Shown here in pieces: positions 1 to 8,624 of a stretch of DNA of 26,815 nucleotides (position 1 is its first letter; every line of letters starts with the position of its first letter). The DNA comes from Methanobacterium sp. UBA410. GTDB taxonomy: Archaea > Methanobacteriota > Methanobacteria > Methanobacteriales > Methanobacteriaceae. The stretch lies in contig DAHH01000008.1 in the NCBI GenBank assembly GCA_002498385.1, positions 41,839 through 68,653 of the forward strand, given 5' to 3'. Position numbers and translations under genes: made by a program. Below the pieces are notes generated by a model. That model ran no database searches. It was not told the origin of the DNA and saw only the letters and a list, made by a program, of their open reading frames with translations.

Positions 1-39
1 AAAATAGGTGTATTTGATAAAATTATAACGGTAATTTCT

Positions 40-1152
40 ATGGAACCTTCAAAGAGAGTTAGATCTATAAGTCTTTCAGGAATAAGGAAAATGTTCGAAC
101 TTGTTGGGGAGGACTCAATAAACCTTGGCCTTGGAGAGCCTGACTTCGACACGCCCCAGCACATAAGGGATGCTGCTTCAGAGGCTTTAAAGGAGAGTTT
201 CACACATTACACTGTAAACAAGGGCATGCCAGAGCTCAGGGAAGCCATATCCTTGAAGTTGAAGCGTGAAAATAAGATAGAAGCTGATCCAGAGTCTCTG
301 ATAGTGACCTGCGGTGCAAGTGAGGCGCTTTTCATGTGCATGCAGGCCCTTTTGAATGATGGAGACGAGGTTCTGGTACCCGATCCAGGTTTTGTATCCT
401 ACGATGCATGTGTGAAGCTTTCAGGCGGAATTTCTGTTCCCATAAAAGTTGAAGAGGAAAATGAATTCAGGGTCACCCCGGAAACTGTGCTTGAAAGCAT
501 CACAGACAAAACAAAGGCCATAATTTTGAATTCACCATCCAATCCAACGGGTGCAGTCATGACCCGGGACGATGTCAGGGGTGTGGCCGAGATTGCAGAA
601 GACCACGACCTGGCCTTAATATCAGATGAGATATACGAGAAAATAATCTATGAGGGAAAGCATTACAGTCCTGGACGTTTCTGTGAAAACGCCGTTACAA
701 TAAACGGTTTTTCAAAAGCCTACGCAATGACTGGTTTCAGGATAGGGTACGTTGCAGCATGTCATGAACTAACAGAGGAAATGCTGAAGGTTCACCAGTA
801 CAACACGGCATGTGCAAGCTCCATATCCCAGAAGGCTGCACTTGAAGCACTTCAGGGCCCACAGGACAGTGTTGGTAAAATGGTTGCAGAGTTCAAAAAA
901 AGACGCGACCTCCTGGTGGACATGCTGGCAGATATGGGAATACCATGCTCTGCACCCCACGGTGCATTTTACGTCTTCCCCAAGGTTCCAAATTCTCAAG
1001 AATTTGTTCTTGAAGCCTTAAAAAGGGGTGTTGTGACTGTTGATGGAAGTTCATTTGGAGAGTACGGCTCAAACCATGTGAGGTTCTCCTACGCCGCATC
1101 CTACGAAGATATAAAAAAAGCTATGGATAGATTGGAAGGTATGGAATTTTAA
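40..1152 (+). CDS. Class I/II PLP-dependent aminotransferase (aspartate aminotransferase-like)
   Basis: A 370-residue fold-type I aminotransferase, normal length for the family. It should transfer an amino group between an amino acid and a 2-oxo acid in the cytoplasm using pyridoxal phosphate. Visible residues: the substrate-gating region LGLGEPDFDTP (about 30-39), the NPTG motif (168-171), the PLP-ring aspartate in SDEIYE (D196) with Y199, the Schiff-base lysine in NGFSKAYAMTGFR (K226) and the phosphate-binding arginine R234. A C-terminal HVRFSYA segment supplies the likely carboxylate-binding arginine. The frame stays open to the left window edge, but ATG at 40 is the only in-frame start seen and gives a family-typical N terminus. 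The family is secure. The exact substrate (aspartate, aromatic or other) cannot be read from the sequence. It is followed by a spacer with tandem repeats, so it is probably the last gene of its transcript. Confidence 0.9.
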   Translation: MEPSKRVRSISLSGIRKMFELVGEDSINLGLGEPDFDTPQHIRDAASEALKESFTHYTVNKGMPELREAISLKLKRENKIEADPESLIVTCGASEALFMCMQALLNDGDEVLVPDPGFVSYDACVKLSGGISVPIKVEEENEFRVTPETVLESITDKTKAIILNSPSNPTGAVMTRDDVRGVAEIAEDHDLALISDEIYEKIIYEGKHYSPGRFCENAVTINGFSKAYAMTGFRIGYVAACHELTEEMLKVHQYNTACASSISQKAALEALQGPQDSVGKMVAEFKKRRDLLVDMLADMGIPCSAPHGAFYVFPKVPNSQEFVLEALKRGVVTVDGSSFGEYGSNHVRFSYAASYEDIKKAMDRLEGMEF

Positions 1153-1156
1153 CCAG

Positions 1157-1283
1157 TTAAATCCATTTAATCTTTAGTTAAATCCATTCCATCAATTTTA
1201 CTTACGTCCATTCCATTCGATCTTTTACTTAAGTCCAATTTCCATCAATCTGTATTTAAGTCCACTTCCATTCAATCTTTTAC
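1157..1283. repeat. Degenerate 24-28 bp tandem repeat, about five copies
   Basis: Directly after the aminotransferase stop come units of the form TTAAGTCCA-TTCCATTCAATC-TTTTAC, starting at about 1157, 1178, 1202, 1229 and 1256, with a broken sixth start at 1284. The copies differ at several positions, so the array is old. There is no unique spacer between units, so it is not CRISPR. No coding potential was seen. Confidence 0.75.
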
Positions 1284-1547
1284 TTAAGTATTTACTCATT
1301 TTAATGTTCAAGTTTTTATTCTGTCCTCCACCTCAACACTATTCAATTTTTCTAATATTAACACTAGTTTTAGTTTCACTCAATTCAATTGAAGGAAATA
1401 GAAGTAAATTCAGGTTTAACTACTTTATTTTCAATTATTAGGCTTCCCTAATGAACAAAAATCCAATTCTTTTTATAATTAAAAAAAGAAAGAATAAACT
1501 CCAAGTGATTGAATAAAATTCCAAAGACAAACTCCGGGGGCTGAAGC
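1284..1547. other. AT-rich spacer upstream of the CDF gene
   Basis: No gene was seen here. The stretch is AT-rich. A box A-like sequence, CTTTTTATAATTA at 1469-1481, lies about 65-75 bases before the TTG start of the downstream transporter and is the best promoter candidate. Confidence 0.4.
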
Positions 1548-2459
1548 TTGGATGCACAAACCCGAAAGAAAATAGGTAAAAAAGCTGTTTCTGTGGCAAT
1601 ATCTGGAAACATCCTGCTTACAGTTCTAAACTTTGTGGTGGGAACGCTTTCTGGTAGTGTGGCACTTGTTGCAGAGGCATCACACACCCTCTCTGATGTT
1701 CTAACCTCCATAATAACGTCTGTGGGGTTCAGAATCGGGATGATGCCCCCGGACACGGAACACCCCTACGGCCACGGGCGTGCAGAACCCCTGGCAGGCC
1801 TTGTAATCGTTGTATTTCTATGTATCGTTGCATTTGAAATACTTTCAGAGGTTTACAGGAAGCTTTTTGCAGGAGGCACCTTAAACCCGCCGGATATTAC
1901 TGCAGCGTTTATGGCTCTCGTTGGAATTGGTGCAAACCTTGCAATGACCACCTACATGATGCGCGCTGGGAAAAAAATAAAAAGCCCTGCCATAGTTACT
2001 GATGCACAGCACCAGAAAGTGGACATATTTTCATGCTCAGCCATACTCATAGGTGTGATTGGTTCAAGGCTGGGAATACCTGTTTTAGACCCCATAGTTG
2101 CGATTTTCATATCCTTAATAGTTTTGAAGACTGCATTTGATATAGGACGTGAAAATGTAAACAACATAATGGGTACAGTGCCCTCACACGATGTTCTGGT
2201 TGACATAAAAAGGGCAGCCCTATCAGTTGAAGGTGTTTTGGGAGTTCACGACGTGAAAATAAATTATGTAGGTCCCTACGCCTCCCTAGATCTTCATGTT
2301 GAAGTTACAGACGATCTAACCCTCAAAGAAGCTCATAAAATAGCACACGATGTTGAAAAGAAAGTTATCGAAGGGGTTGAGGTTGTAACCATGGTAAACG
2401 TTCATGTGTGTCCAAAGGGTGATGGGTTTTGTGTGGAATCTGTAAATAGAAGGTTTTAA
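1548..2459 (+). CDS. Cation diffusion facilitator (CDF) metal exporter
   Basis: A 303-residue CDF-family protein, expected to export a divalent metal (probably Zn2+) from the cytoplasm in exchange for protons. About six membrane segments span residues 12-200, followed by a cytoplasmic ferredoxin-like domain (about 210-295). The transport-site residues are H46 and D50 (ASHTLSD) and H155 and D159 (DAQHQKVD), giving an HD-HD site; in the family this pattern goes with zinc preference. The TM2-TM3 loop has the typical HPYGHGRAEPLAG. The C-terminal end has two cysteines (HVCPKGDGFC) that could bind metal. The start is TTG at 1548, the first possible start after an in-frame TGA at 1542; a G-rich stretch lies just upstream. 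A P-type ATPase follows in the same direction, suggesting a cation-homeostasis pair. Metal specificity is inferred. Confidence 0.9.
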   Translation: MDAQTRKKIGKKAVSVAISGNILLTVLNFVVGTLSGSVALVAEASHTLSDVLTSIITSVGFRIGMMPPDTEHPYGHGRAEPLAGLVIVVFLCIVAFEILSEVYRKLFAGGTLNPPDITAAFMALVGIGANLAMTTYMMRAGKKIKSPAIVTDAQHQKVDIFSCSAILIGVIGSRLGIPVLDPIVAIFISLIVLKTAFDIGRENVNNIMGTVPSHDVLVDIKRAALSVEGVLGVHDVKINYVGPYASLDLHVEVTDDLTLKEAHKIAHDVEKKVIEGVEVVTMVNVHVCPKGDGFCVESVNRRF

Positions 2460-2499
2460 TCCCAGGAAAATTTTTAACCCCAAAAAAGATGCTTAATCC

Positions 2500-2590
2500 A
2501 AAAAGGTAAAGCCACTTAAGGATATCTGGAAAAAAGGTAAAACCACTCAATGATATCTGGAAAAAAGGTAAAACCACTTAATGATATCTG
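2500..2590. repeat. Three-copy 31-bp tandem repeat between two cation transporters
   Basis: Units at 2500-2529, 2530-2560 and 2561-2590 have the form AAAAAAGGTAAAACCACT followed by TAATGATATCTGG. The second and third differ by only one or two bases, so the array is recent. It ends 33 bases before the P-type ATPase start, in the position of a promoter or 5' leader. Confidence 0.85.
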
Positions 2591-2623
2591 AAATAACATT
2601 AAAAAAGCCAGTGGTGGAAATTT

Positions 2624-5182
2624 ATGGATGATCTGGATATTAAAAAGATTTCGGGACTCTCCCATGAAGAGGCATCCAGAAGGCTTCAGGAGTACGGTTA
2701 CAATGAACTTCCATCAACTAAAAAGCGCAGTTTACTTGTTATAATGTTTGATGTTGTTCGAGAGCCCATGTTTATTCTTTTAATAGCTTGTGGAACCATT
2801 TACTTCCTGCTTGGTAACTTTAATGAAGCTTTGATGTTAATGGGTTTTGTTTTGGTTGTGATTGGGATCACCTTTTACCAGGAGCGGAAAACAGAGCGCA
2901 CCCTTGAGGCACTGCGGGATCTTTCAAGTCCCAGGGCACAGGTAATTCGTGGAGGTTTGAAAAGAAGAATTCCCGGGCGTGAAGTGGTGAGGGATGATAT
3001 CGTAGTTCTTGAAGAGGGTGACCGTGTGCCTGCAGATGCTGTTGTTCTATCGTGCAGCAACCTCCTAATTGACGAGTCCTTGCTTACAGGGGAGTCAGTT
3101 CCTGTGAGGAAGGTTTCATGTAACGGGGTCATGGACATGTATCCTCCTGGAGGAGATGGCCTGCCCTCAGTATATTCAGGGACCCTGATTGTTCAGGGGC
3201 TCGGTGTGGCTCAGACCACATCAACTGGTGCAGAAACTGAAATTGGCAGGATAGGCAAGAGACTTGAAACCCTTGAAACCGGGGACACGCCCCTTCAGAG
3301 GGAGAGCAGGGCATTTGTAAGAAACCTGGCATTGATTGGACTTTTCCTCTGCGCTGCCGTTGTGGTTGTATACGGTTTCACAAGGCTAGACTGGCTCAAC
3401 GGATTCCTTGCAGGCATAACACTTGCAATGGCCATTCTACCAGAGGAAATACCTGTGGTGCTCACCATCTTTCTGGCCCTTGGTGCCTGGCGTATTTCTC
3501 GCAAAAAGGTTTTAACAAGACATTCACATGCCATACAGGCCATTGGCTCTGCAACAGTGCTCTGTGTTGACAAGACAGGTACCTTAACCATGAACCAGAT
3601 GTCTGTAAGCCAGATATTTACAGACAACACATTTTACAGCATTCCCATGAGTGCTGAAAACCCAGAAGAACCCCTTCCAGAAACGTTCCACGAGCTTGTG
3701 GAGTTCAGCATACTTGCAAGTCAGAGGGACCCTTTCGATCCCATGGAAAAGTCTCTTAAAGAGTTCGGTAAGTTCAAACTTTCAAACACTGAACATCTCC
3801 ACGATGACTGGATCCTTGTGAGGGAGTACCCTTTATCAGGAAAACTTCTGGCCATGTCGCATGTTTGGAAGTCACCTGAAGGACACGATTATGTTATAGC
3901 AGCCAAGGGTGCTCCTGAAGCTGTGATGGACCTCTGCCACCTGGACGATGTTGAAGTTAGTGAGATATCCAGAGAGGTGGCTTCCATGGCAGGTAAAGGC
4001 CTGAGGATAATTGCAGTGGCAAAGTCTGCCTTCAAATCAAGGGGTTTGCCCCTGAAACAGCATGATTTCAAGTTCAAATTTTTGGGGCTCATCGGATTTT
4101 TAGACCCTGTACGTCCAGGTGTTGCAGAAGCCATCAAGGAATGTTATAGTGCAGGGGTAAGGGTTGTGATGATAACAGGGGATTACAGGGAAACTGCAAG
4201 AAATATTGCAGGGAAAATTGGACTGAAACCCCGGGAAAATGTGATAACTGGACCTGAACTTGAAAGTATGAGTGATGATGAACTTCAAAGGAAAATAGGT
4301 TCTGTGAACATCTTTGCAAGGGTTGTGCCCGAGCAGAAGCTCCGCATTGTAAATGCACTTAAAGCCCGTGGAGAAATTGTTGCAATGACAGGTGACGGTG
4401 TTAACGATGCACCTGCCCTCAAATCTGCCCAAATAGGTGTGAGTATGGGAGGAAGAGGTACTGATGTTGCAAGGGAAGCTTCTGAACTGGTTCTTCTTGA
4501 AGATGATTTTTCATCCATAGTCTCAGCTGTTAAGATGGGCCGTAGAATCTTTGACAACCTTAAAAAGGCCACTGCATATATACTGGCCATCCACTTCCCC
4601 ATCGTTGGCATGTCCCTGATTCCCGTGCTTTTCCAGTGGCCGCTGGTACTTCTGCCCGTCCACATCGTTTTTCTCGAGCTCATAATTGATCCCACCTGTT
4701 CTGTGGTTTTTGAGGCTGAGCCTGCAGAACATGGTATCATGAAACGGCCCCCACGTAGCCTGAAGGAACCACTTTTTGACAAGCGCACAATAGGTTTAAG
4801 TCTTCTTCAGGGTTTAATCGTGTTTTTAATTGTCTTAAGCGTCTTTGTTGCTGCACTTTACAGTGGGCAGGGTGCTCTGGATGCCCGTACCCTGAGCTTC
4901 ACCACCCTGATAATCGCCAATTTGGGGCTGATATTAACCAATCGTTCATGGTCAAGCTCCATATTCAAAACACTCAGATCACCCAATTCTGCATTATGGT
5001 GGGTTTTAGGAGGTGCTTTGACTTTTCTGACCCTTGTACTTTACGTTGAGCCGCTTCGCAGCCTTTTCAGCTTCACAGTTCTGCACCCAAACGATCTTAT
5101 CCTGTGCATCCTTGCCGGGCTCACAAGCATACTGTGGTTTGAAGGTCTTAAAGTATCTAAAAGGTTTAAACTGGTTGAATAA
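2624..5182 (+). CDS. P-type cation-transporting ATPase (P2-like)
   Basis: An 852-residue P-type ATPase that should couple ATP hydrolysis to cation movement across the cell membrane. In order: N-terminal cation-ATPase domain (1-70); actuator domain with LTGESVP (T155-S158); M4 with the PEEIP motif (273-277); phosphorylation site DKTGT with D316; nucleotide-binding KGAPE (428-432); hinge TGDGVNDAPALK (589-600); then about six C-terminal membrane segments. Overall shape and length match P2-type ATPases (Ca2+-type). However, M4 reads PEEIP rather than PEGLP, and M5 (651-670) lacks the Asn/Glu ligands expected of SERCA-like pumps, while M6 keeps an aspartate (D689, LIIDP). The transported ion is therefore uncertain. 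ATG at 2624 has GGTGG about seven bases upstream. It lies 164 bases after the CDF exporter, across a 31-bp repeat array. Confidence 0.92.
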   Translation: MDDLDIKKISGLSHEEASRRLQEYGYNELPSTKKRSLLVIMFDVVREPMFILLIACGTIYFLLGNFNEALMLMGFVLVVIGITFYQERKTERTLEALRDLSSPRAQVIRGGLKRRIPGREVVRDDIVVLEEGDRVPADAVVLSCSNLLIDESLLTGESVPVRKVSCNGVMDMYPPGGDGLPSVYSGTLIVQGLGVAQTTSTGAETEIGRIGKRLETLETGDTPLQRESRAFVRNLALIGLFLCAAVVVVYGFTRLDWLNGFLAGITLAMAILPEEIPVVLTIFLALGAWRISRKKVLTRHSHAIQAIGSATVLCVDKTGTLTMNQMSVSQIFTDNTFYSIPMSAENPEEPLPETFHELVEFSILASQRDPFDPMEKSLKEFGKFKLSNTEHLHDDWILVREYPLSGKLLAMSHVWKSPEGHDYVIAAKGAPEAVMDLCHLDDVEVSEISREVASMAGKGLRIIAVAKSAFKSRGLPLKQHDFKFKFLGLIGFLDPVRPGVAEAIKECYSAGVRVVMITGDYRETARNIAGKIGLKPRENVITGPELESMSDDELQRKIGSVNIFARVVPEQKLRIVNALKARGEIVAMTGDGVNDAPALKSAQIGVSMGGRGTDVAREASELVLLEDDFSSIVSAVKMGRRIFDNLKKATAYILAIHFPIVGMSLIPVLFQWPLVLLPVHIVFLELIIDPTCSVVFEAEPAEHGIMKRPPRSLKEPLFDKRTIGLSLLQGLIVFLIVLSVFVAALYSGQGALDARTLSFTTLIIANLGLILTNRSWSSSIFKTLRSPNSALWWVLGGALTFLTLVLYVEPLRSLFSFTVLHPNDLILCILAGLTSILWFEGLKVSKRFKLVE

Positions 5183-5442
5183 GGAGTCAAAAACGATTTT
5201 AAATGATTATTTAGTTATTTATTATTAATTATTATTCTAATTATTTATTATTCCATAATATTTATTATTCCATAAAATATTCTACGAAATGATTCAAAAA
5301 AAATATGAAGTTCACTTAAGTTCATTCAAGAGTCTAGTCGTTACGCTTTCAGAGTGTTTTTTTAGTCATCTTCAAATATAAAAACTTTTTTTTAAATATA
5401 AAACTAGTGAAACATTATATTCATTCCATGAGAGATTTTTAA
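5183..5442. other. AT-rich spacer with a 17-bp direct repeat and a possible promoter
   Basis: No intact gene. A 17-bp-period direct repeat (ATTTATTATTCCATAA, twice) lies at 5243-5278. TATA-like stretches AAATATAAAA occur around 5375-5405, about 40 bases before the broken small frame described next. Confidence 0.45.
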
Positions 5443-5599
5443 AGGAGTAATATTGAAGTTAACATCTCAAGACTGAAATTTTCAAATTTAGATGACAAAA
5501 AAATGTTTGAAGAGCTTAAAATACATTTAGATGCACCTGAAAAAATGTTGTGCCACACCTGAAACTCTTGTTGATTGTGAGGATTGTCAAAAAATATGA
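5443..5599 (+). pseudogene. Possible broken small ORF with a CxxC end (unrecognised)
   Basis: After an AGGAG site (5443-5447) a frame from about 5452 encodes EVNISRLKFSNLDDKKMFEE and continues to CHT and a stop at about 5560. Shifting by one base near 5545-5555 continues as PETLVDCEDCQKI and stops at 5597-5599. The two halves read smoothly as one polar protein of about 48 residues ending in a CxxC. No good in-frame ATG/GTG/TTG lies behind the AGGAG; an ATT does. It is either a decayed gene or a chance reading; the family is not recognised. Confidence 0.3.
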
Positions 5600-5781
5600 A
5601 AAGCATTTTTAGTTTATTTTTCCTTTTATATCCCTTTTTTAGGCCCTTTAAAGAATTTCAACCTGTTTTTTCGATAGTTATTTATTTGTCGAAGAACATA
5701 AAGTATACAAGAAAATGGTTAAAAAAAAGTTGTTTAACTGTTTTTTTGTTTCTAGATAAATCTTTTTTGGTGGTGTTTATA

Positions 5782-6927
5782 TTGATAAAAACTGTGATCA
5801 TGGCTGGTGGAAAAGGTACCAGATTACGTCCTTTAACATTTACCAGACCAAAACCTATGATTCCACTTGTTAACAGACCCATAATGCAGTATACTGTTGA
5901 AAGATTGAAAAACTTCGGTTTCAGGGATATCGTAATGACCCTGAACTACATGTCAAACCGTGTGAAGAACTACTTCAAGGATGGTTCAAGCCTGGGTGTT
6001 AACATAGATTACTCTGTGGAGGATTCACCCTTAGGAACAGGGGGAAGTGTTAAAAAGGCAAAAAAGTACATAGATGACACTTTCATAGTTTTAAGCGGTG
6101 ATGTAATTACAGATGTCAACATGACAGATGTGCTGAATTTCCACAGGGAAAAGGGGGCGCTTGCAACCCTTGTACTGACCCAGGTGGAGGACCCCACACA
6201 CTTCGGAATAGCTGAAATAGACAGGGACCAAAAGATAACCAACTACCTTGAGAAGCCCTCCAGAGAGGAGATATTCAGCAACATTGCAAACACCGGGATA
6301 TACGTCTTTGAACCTGAAATATTCGATTTCTTCGACAAAAGTAAGGAGGAAGTTGATTTTTCACACGAGATCTTTCCCAAACTGATTGAAGAGGATTCCA
6401 AAATGTACGGTTACCTGTTCAACGGTTACTGGAACGATGTTGGAAGACCTGAAACTTATCTTAAAGCAACTTATGACATTTTAAATCAGAAGATCAAACA
6501 GAAACTTTACAGATCCCGGATTCAAACGGGTATTGGAAAACTTGGAAACATCAGCGTTGGAAAAGGTATTCACATAGGTAACAGGGTAAGAATAGAAGGA
6601 CCTGTGGTTATTGGGAATAACTGCACAATAGAAGATGGCTGTAAACTCTCAAAGGGTACAGTTATTGGAAACAACGTTTTTGTTGGGAGCAACACCAACA
6701 TTGAAGGTGCTGTCATCCTATCAGAAAGTAGGATAGAAAAAAATTCATTTTTAAAGGGCTGTATAATTGATACAAAATGTCATATAAACAGGAACACCCT
6801 CATAGAAGAGGGGGTTGTTACAGGCAGTGCCTCAGAAATAGGTAAAAACTCTGTTGTAAGGTCATCAAGGCACATTAAAAACGATATGAAGATCCTTCCA
6901 AATTCTATTATTGACTCTGATTACTGA
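5782..6927 (+). CDS. Sugar-1-phosphate nucleotidyltransferase with left-handed beta-helix domain
   Basis: A 381-residue enzyme that should join a nucleoside triphosphate and a sugar 1-phosphate to give NDP-sugar and pyrophosphate. The N-terminal Rossmann-like domain has the signature MAGGKGTRLRPLT (7-19) and RPKPMIPL (22-29), plus SGDVITD for metal and sugar-phosphate binding. From about residue 250 the protein turns into hexapeptide (LbH) repeats such as IGNNCTIEDG and VGSNTNIEGA. This resembles archaeal GlmU-like and GDP/UDP-sugar pyrophosphorylases, but the sugar and base are not determinable. The start is chosen as TTG at 5782: GGTGGTG (5769-5775) sits six bases upstream and the protein then begins MIKTVIMAGG as in the family. 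A longer frame from 5584 adds 66 Phe/Leu/Lys-rich residues encoded by spacer-like AT-rich DNA. The next genes are a phosphohexomutase and otsA. Confidence 0.88.
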   Translation: MIKTVIMAGGKGTRLRPLTFTRPKPMIPLVNRPIMQYTVERLKNFGFRDIVMTLNYMSNRVKNYFKDGSSLGVNIDYSVEDSPLGTGGSVKKAKKYIDDTFIVLSGDVITDVNMTDVLNFHREKGALATLVLTQVEDPTHFGIAEIDRDQKITNYLEKPSREEIFSNIANTGIYVFEPEIFDFFDKSKEEVDFSHEIFPKLIEEDSKMYGYLFNGYWNDVGRPETYLKATYDILNQKIKQKLYRSRIQTGIGKLGNISVGKGIHIGNRVRIEGPVVIGNNCTIEDGCKLSKGTVIGNNVFVGSNTNIEGAVILSESRIEKNSFLKGCIIDTKCHINRNTLIEEGVVTGSASEIGKNSVVRSSRHIKNDMKILPNSIIDSDY

Positions 6928-7176
6928 TCAAGGGATACTGATCAAAGAGTAAAAAAAATTTTGAAGGGGCCTTCCATGACCACCAACGTTTTCCTACAAA
7001 TTTACGAATTTGTAGTAAATTCTGTGGATCAAGCTTGTGAAGTGGACATGGTGGAGCGGTTTTAGTGAAATGGTTCCAATGAATGGGTTTCTAGTGAAAT
7101 GGTTCCAATGAATAGTATCGCTGGTAAGTTGGGATATTTATGAGTAGAATTGAGAAGTATTGTTTAAGATGGTAAC
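6928..7176. other. Spacer with a perfect hairpin and a two-copy 29-bp-period repeat
   Basis: A perfect 9-bp inverted repeat CTACAAATT-TACG-AATTTGTAG lies at 6994-7015. Downstream, the 22-mer beginning TAGTGAAATGGTTCC occurs identically at 7063-7084 and 7092-7113. A shorter stem GAAGG-GG-CCTTC is at 6963-6974. No gene was seen. The hairpins could end the nucleotidyltransferase transcript or act in the leader of the mutase gene. Confidence 0.6.
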
Positions 7177-8481
7177 ATGTCATTGTATATTAAAGAGATC
7201 AGAGGCGTGGTGAATTCAGAGATAAGTAATGAATTTACCTCAAACCTTGGAAATGTAATTGGAAATTTTTTAACCCCAGGCAAGGAAATTGTTGTTGGGA
7301 GAGATTCAAACAAACAGTCACAGATGATAAAGCGATCCATCACTGCGGGCATACTTGCAGCTGGAATAAACGTGATAGACTTTGGAGTAGCTCCAATACC
7401 TGCAGTGCACCATGGAGCCAAAAACATCTACAACGTGGATGTCATGGTAACTGTAAGTGCTTCGCACCTGCATGCAGACGAGGTTGCAATTAAAATATTC
7501 AGTGACTATGAGATATCCCTTGAAAGACATGCAGAAAAGGTTCCCTGGGACAGGATAGGGCAGACGTTGTACACACAGAACCACATGATGGACTACATAG
7601 ATTCTGCCCTCAAGCACGTTGATACGGATGTTGTGAAAAATCTGGCACCAAAGATTGTTGTGGACTGTGCAAACGGTTCAACTGTGACCTTCCTTCCCAA
7701 GATACTTGGCAAGCTTGGATGTGAAACCATACTACTTGGATGCCAGCACACAGGAGCATCAGCAAGCAAATTTGCAGATCCAACACCACAGAGCGTTTCG
7801 CTGGTCTCTAACCTTGTAAAAGCTGTTGGTGCTGACATGGGAATTGCTCTGGACAACGATGGAGACAGAATTGTTTTCACGGATGAAAATGGAAAGATAA
7901 TCAAGGATCAGACTGTTCTCGGGATATTTGCAAGGGAAGCCCTGCTTGAAAACCCCAAGGGGTACGTTGTATCCTCTGTTGTCACATCCATGTCAATGGA
8001 TGAGGTTGTATCCAAGTACGGGGGTCGGATCATAAAAACACCAGTGGACTTTGTTTTAAAGGGAACAGTACAAAATAAAGCAGTTTTTGGTGGGGACGAA
8101 CCTGGAATGTATGTATTTCCAGAGTTTCAGGAGTGTTTTGATGCCATATTTTCAGCTGTTAAGATGCTTGAGATCATGTGCCGCTACAACAAGCCCCTCT
8201 CAAAACTTGCAGAGGACCTTCCAGAGTACCCCAGGACCATGTTCTCTGTGAAATGCGAGCACGAAAGCAAAGAAAAAACCATCCAGGATCTGAAGGAAAA
8301 AATGGGCAGAATAGGCACTTTAAACACCGTTGACGGAGTAAGAATTGATATGGAAGATTCCTTCATACTTGTAAGGCCTTCAAGATTTGAACCACTTCTC
8401 AGAGTTTACATAGAAGCCAGATCGCCAGAAAAACTGCAGAAATTAAGGAGCATGATGGAGGAAATGTTGAGCAGCGTTTGA
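7177..8481 (+). CDS. Divergent phosphohexomutase (phosphoglucomutase/phosphoglucosamine mutase family)
   Basis: A 434-residue alpha-D-phosphohexomutase-superfamily protein, slightly shorter than GlmM (about 445-450). It should interconvert hexose 6- and 1-phosphates through a phosphoserine. The four hallmark loops are present but altered: the catalytic loop is SASHLHADEV (S96 the likely phosphoserine; usual form TASHNP); the metal loop is DNDGDR (226-231; usual DGDGDR); the sugar loop is GGDEPG (305-310; usual GGEQSGH or GGExSG); the phosphate loop is RPSRFEPLLR (400-409; usual RPSGTEP). The key Ser, Asp and Arg residues survive, so activity is plausible with changed substrate preference. Start ATG 7177 has only a weak GGTAAC upstream. 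It sits between an NDP-sugar pyrophosphorylase and otsA, so supply of glucose-1-P for trehalose is an attractive but unproven role. Confidence 0.8.
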   Translation: MSLYIKEIRGVVNSEISNEFTSNLGNVIGNFLTPGKEIVVGRDSNKQSQMIKRSITAGILAAGINVIDFGVAPIPAVHHGAKNIYNVDVMVTVSASHLHADEVAIKIFSDYEISLERHAEKVPWDRIGQTLYTQNHMMDYIDSALKHVDTDVVKNLAPKIVVDCANGSTVTFLPKILGKLGCETILLGCQHTGASASKFADPTPQSVSLVSNLVKAVGADMGIALDNDGDRIVFTDENGKIIKDQTVLGIFAREALLENPKGYVVSSVVTSMSMDEVVSKYGGRIIKTPVDFVLKGTVQNKAVFGGDEPGMYVFPEFQECFDAIFSAVKMLEIMCRYNKPLSKLAEDLPEYPRTMFSVKCEHESKEKTIQDLKEKMGRIGTLNTVDGVRIDMEDSFILVRPSRFEPLLRVYIEARSPEKLQKLRSMMEEMLSSV

Positions 8482-8536
8482 AATCATCATTTGATCCGGA
8501 TTAGCATCCACTCGATCTAAAACATTGTTAGATCAT

Positions 8537-8566
8537 TGAAAAAAATAGCTTAAAAATAGCTTAAAA
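8537..8566. repeat. Short AT-rich direct repeat upstream of otsA
   Basis: The motif AAAATAGCTTA occurs twice with an 11-12 base period before the otsA leader. No function was seen. Confidence 0.4.
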
Positions 8567-8624
8567 AAATAAGTTTTAGAATTAAAACCTGAAAGAAGGT
8601 GTAAACATTCCAATCAAGGATCCA

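Noticed and set aside
1157..1283. Tandem units considered as a CRISPR array
   Set aside because: Units abut each other without unique spacers and are degenerate; no cas gene is nearby.
4285..4788. 167-codon minus-strand frame
   Set aside because: Shadow of the conserved C-terminal part of the P-type ATPase; composition is Ser/Arg-rich as expected from antisense.
5183..5442. Very AT-rich stretch considered as a replication origin
   Set aside because: No origin-recognition-box repeats and no cdc6/orc1 gene in the window.
5584..5781. 66-residue hydrophobic N-terminal extension of the nucleotidyltransferase
   Set aside because: AT-rich spacer composition. TTG 5782 has GGTGGTG at good spacing and gives the family N terminus.
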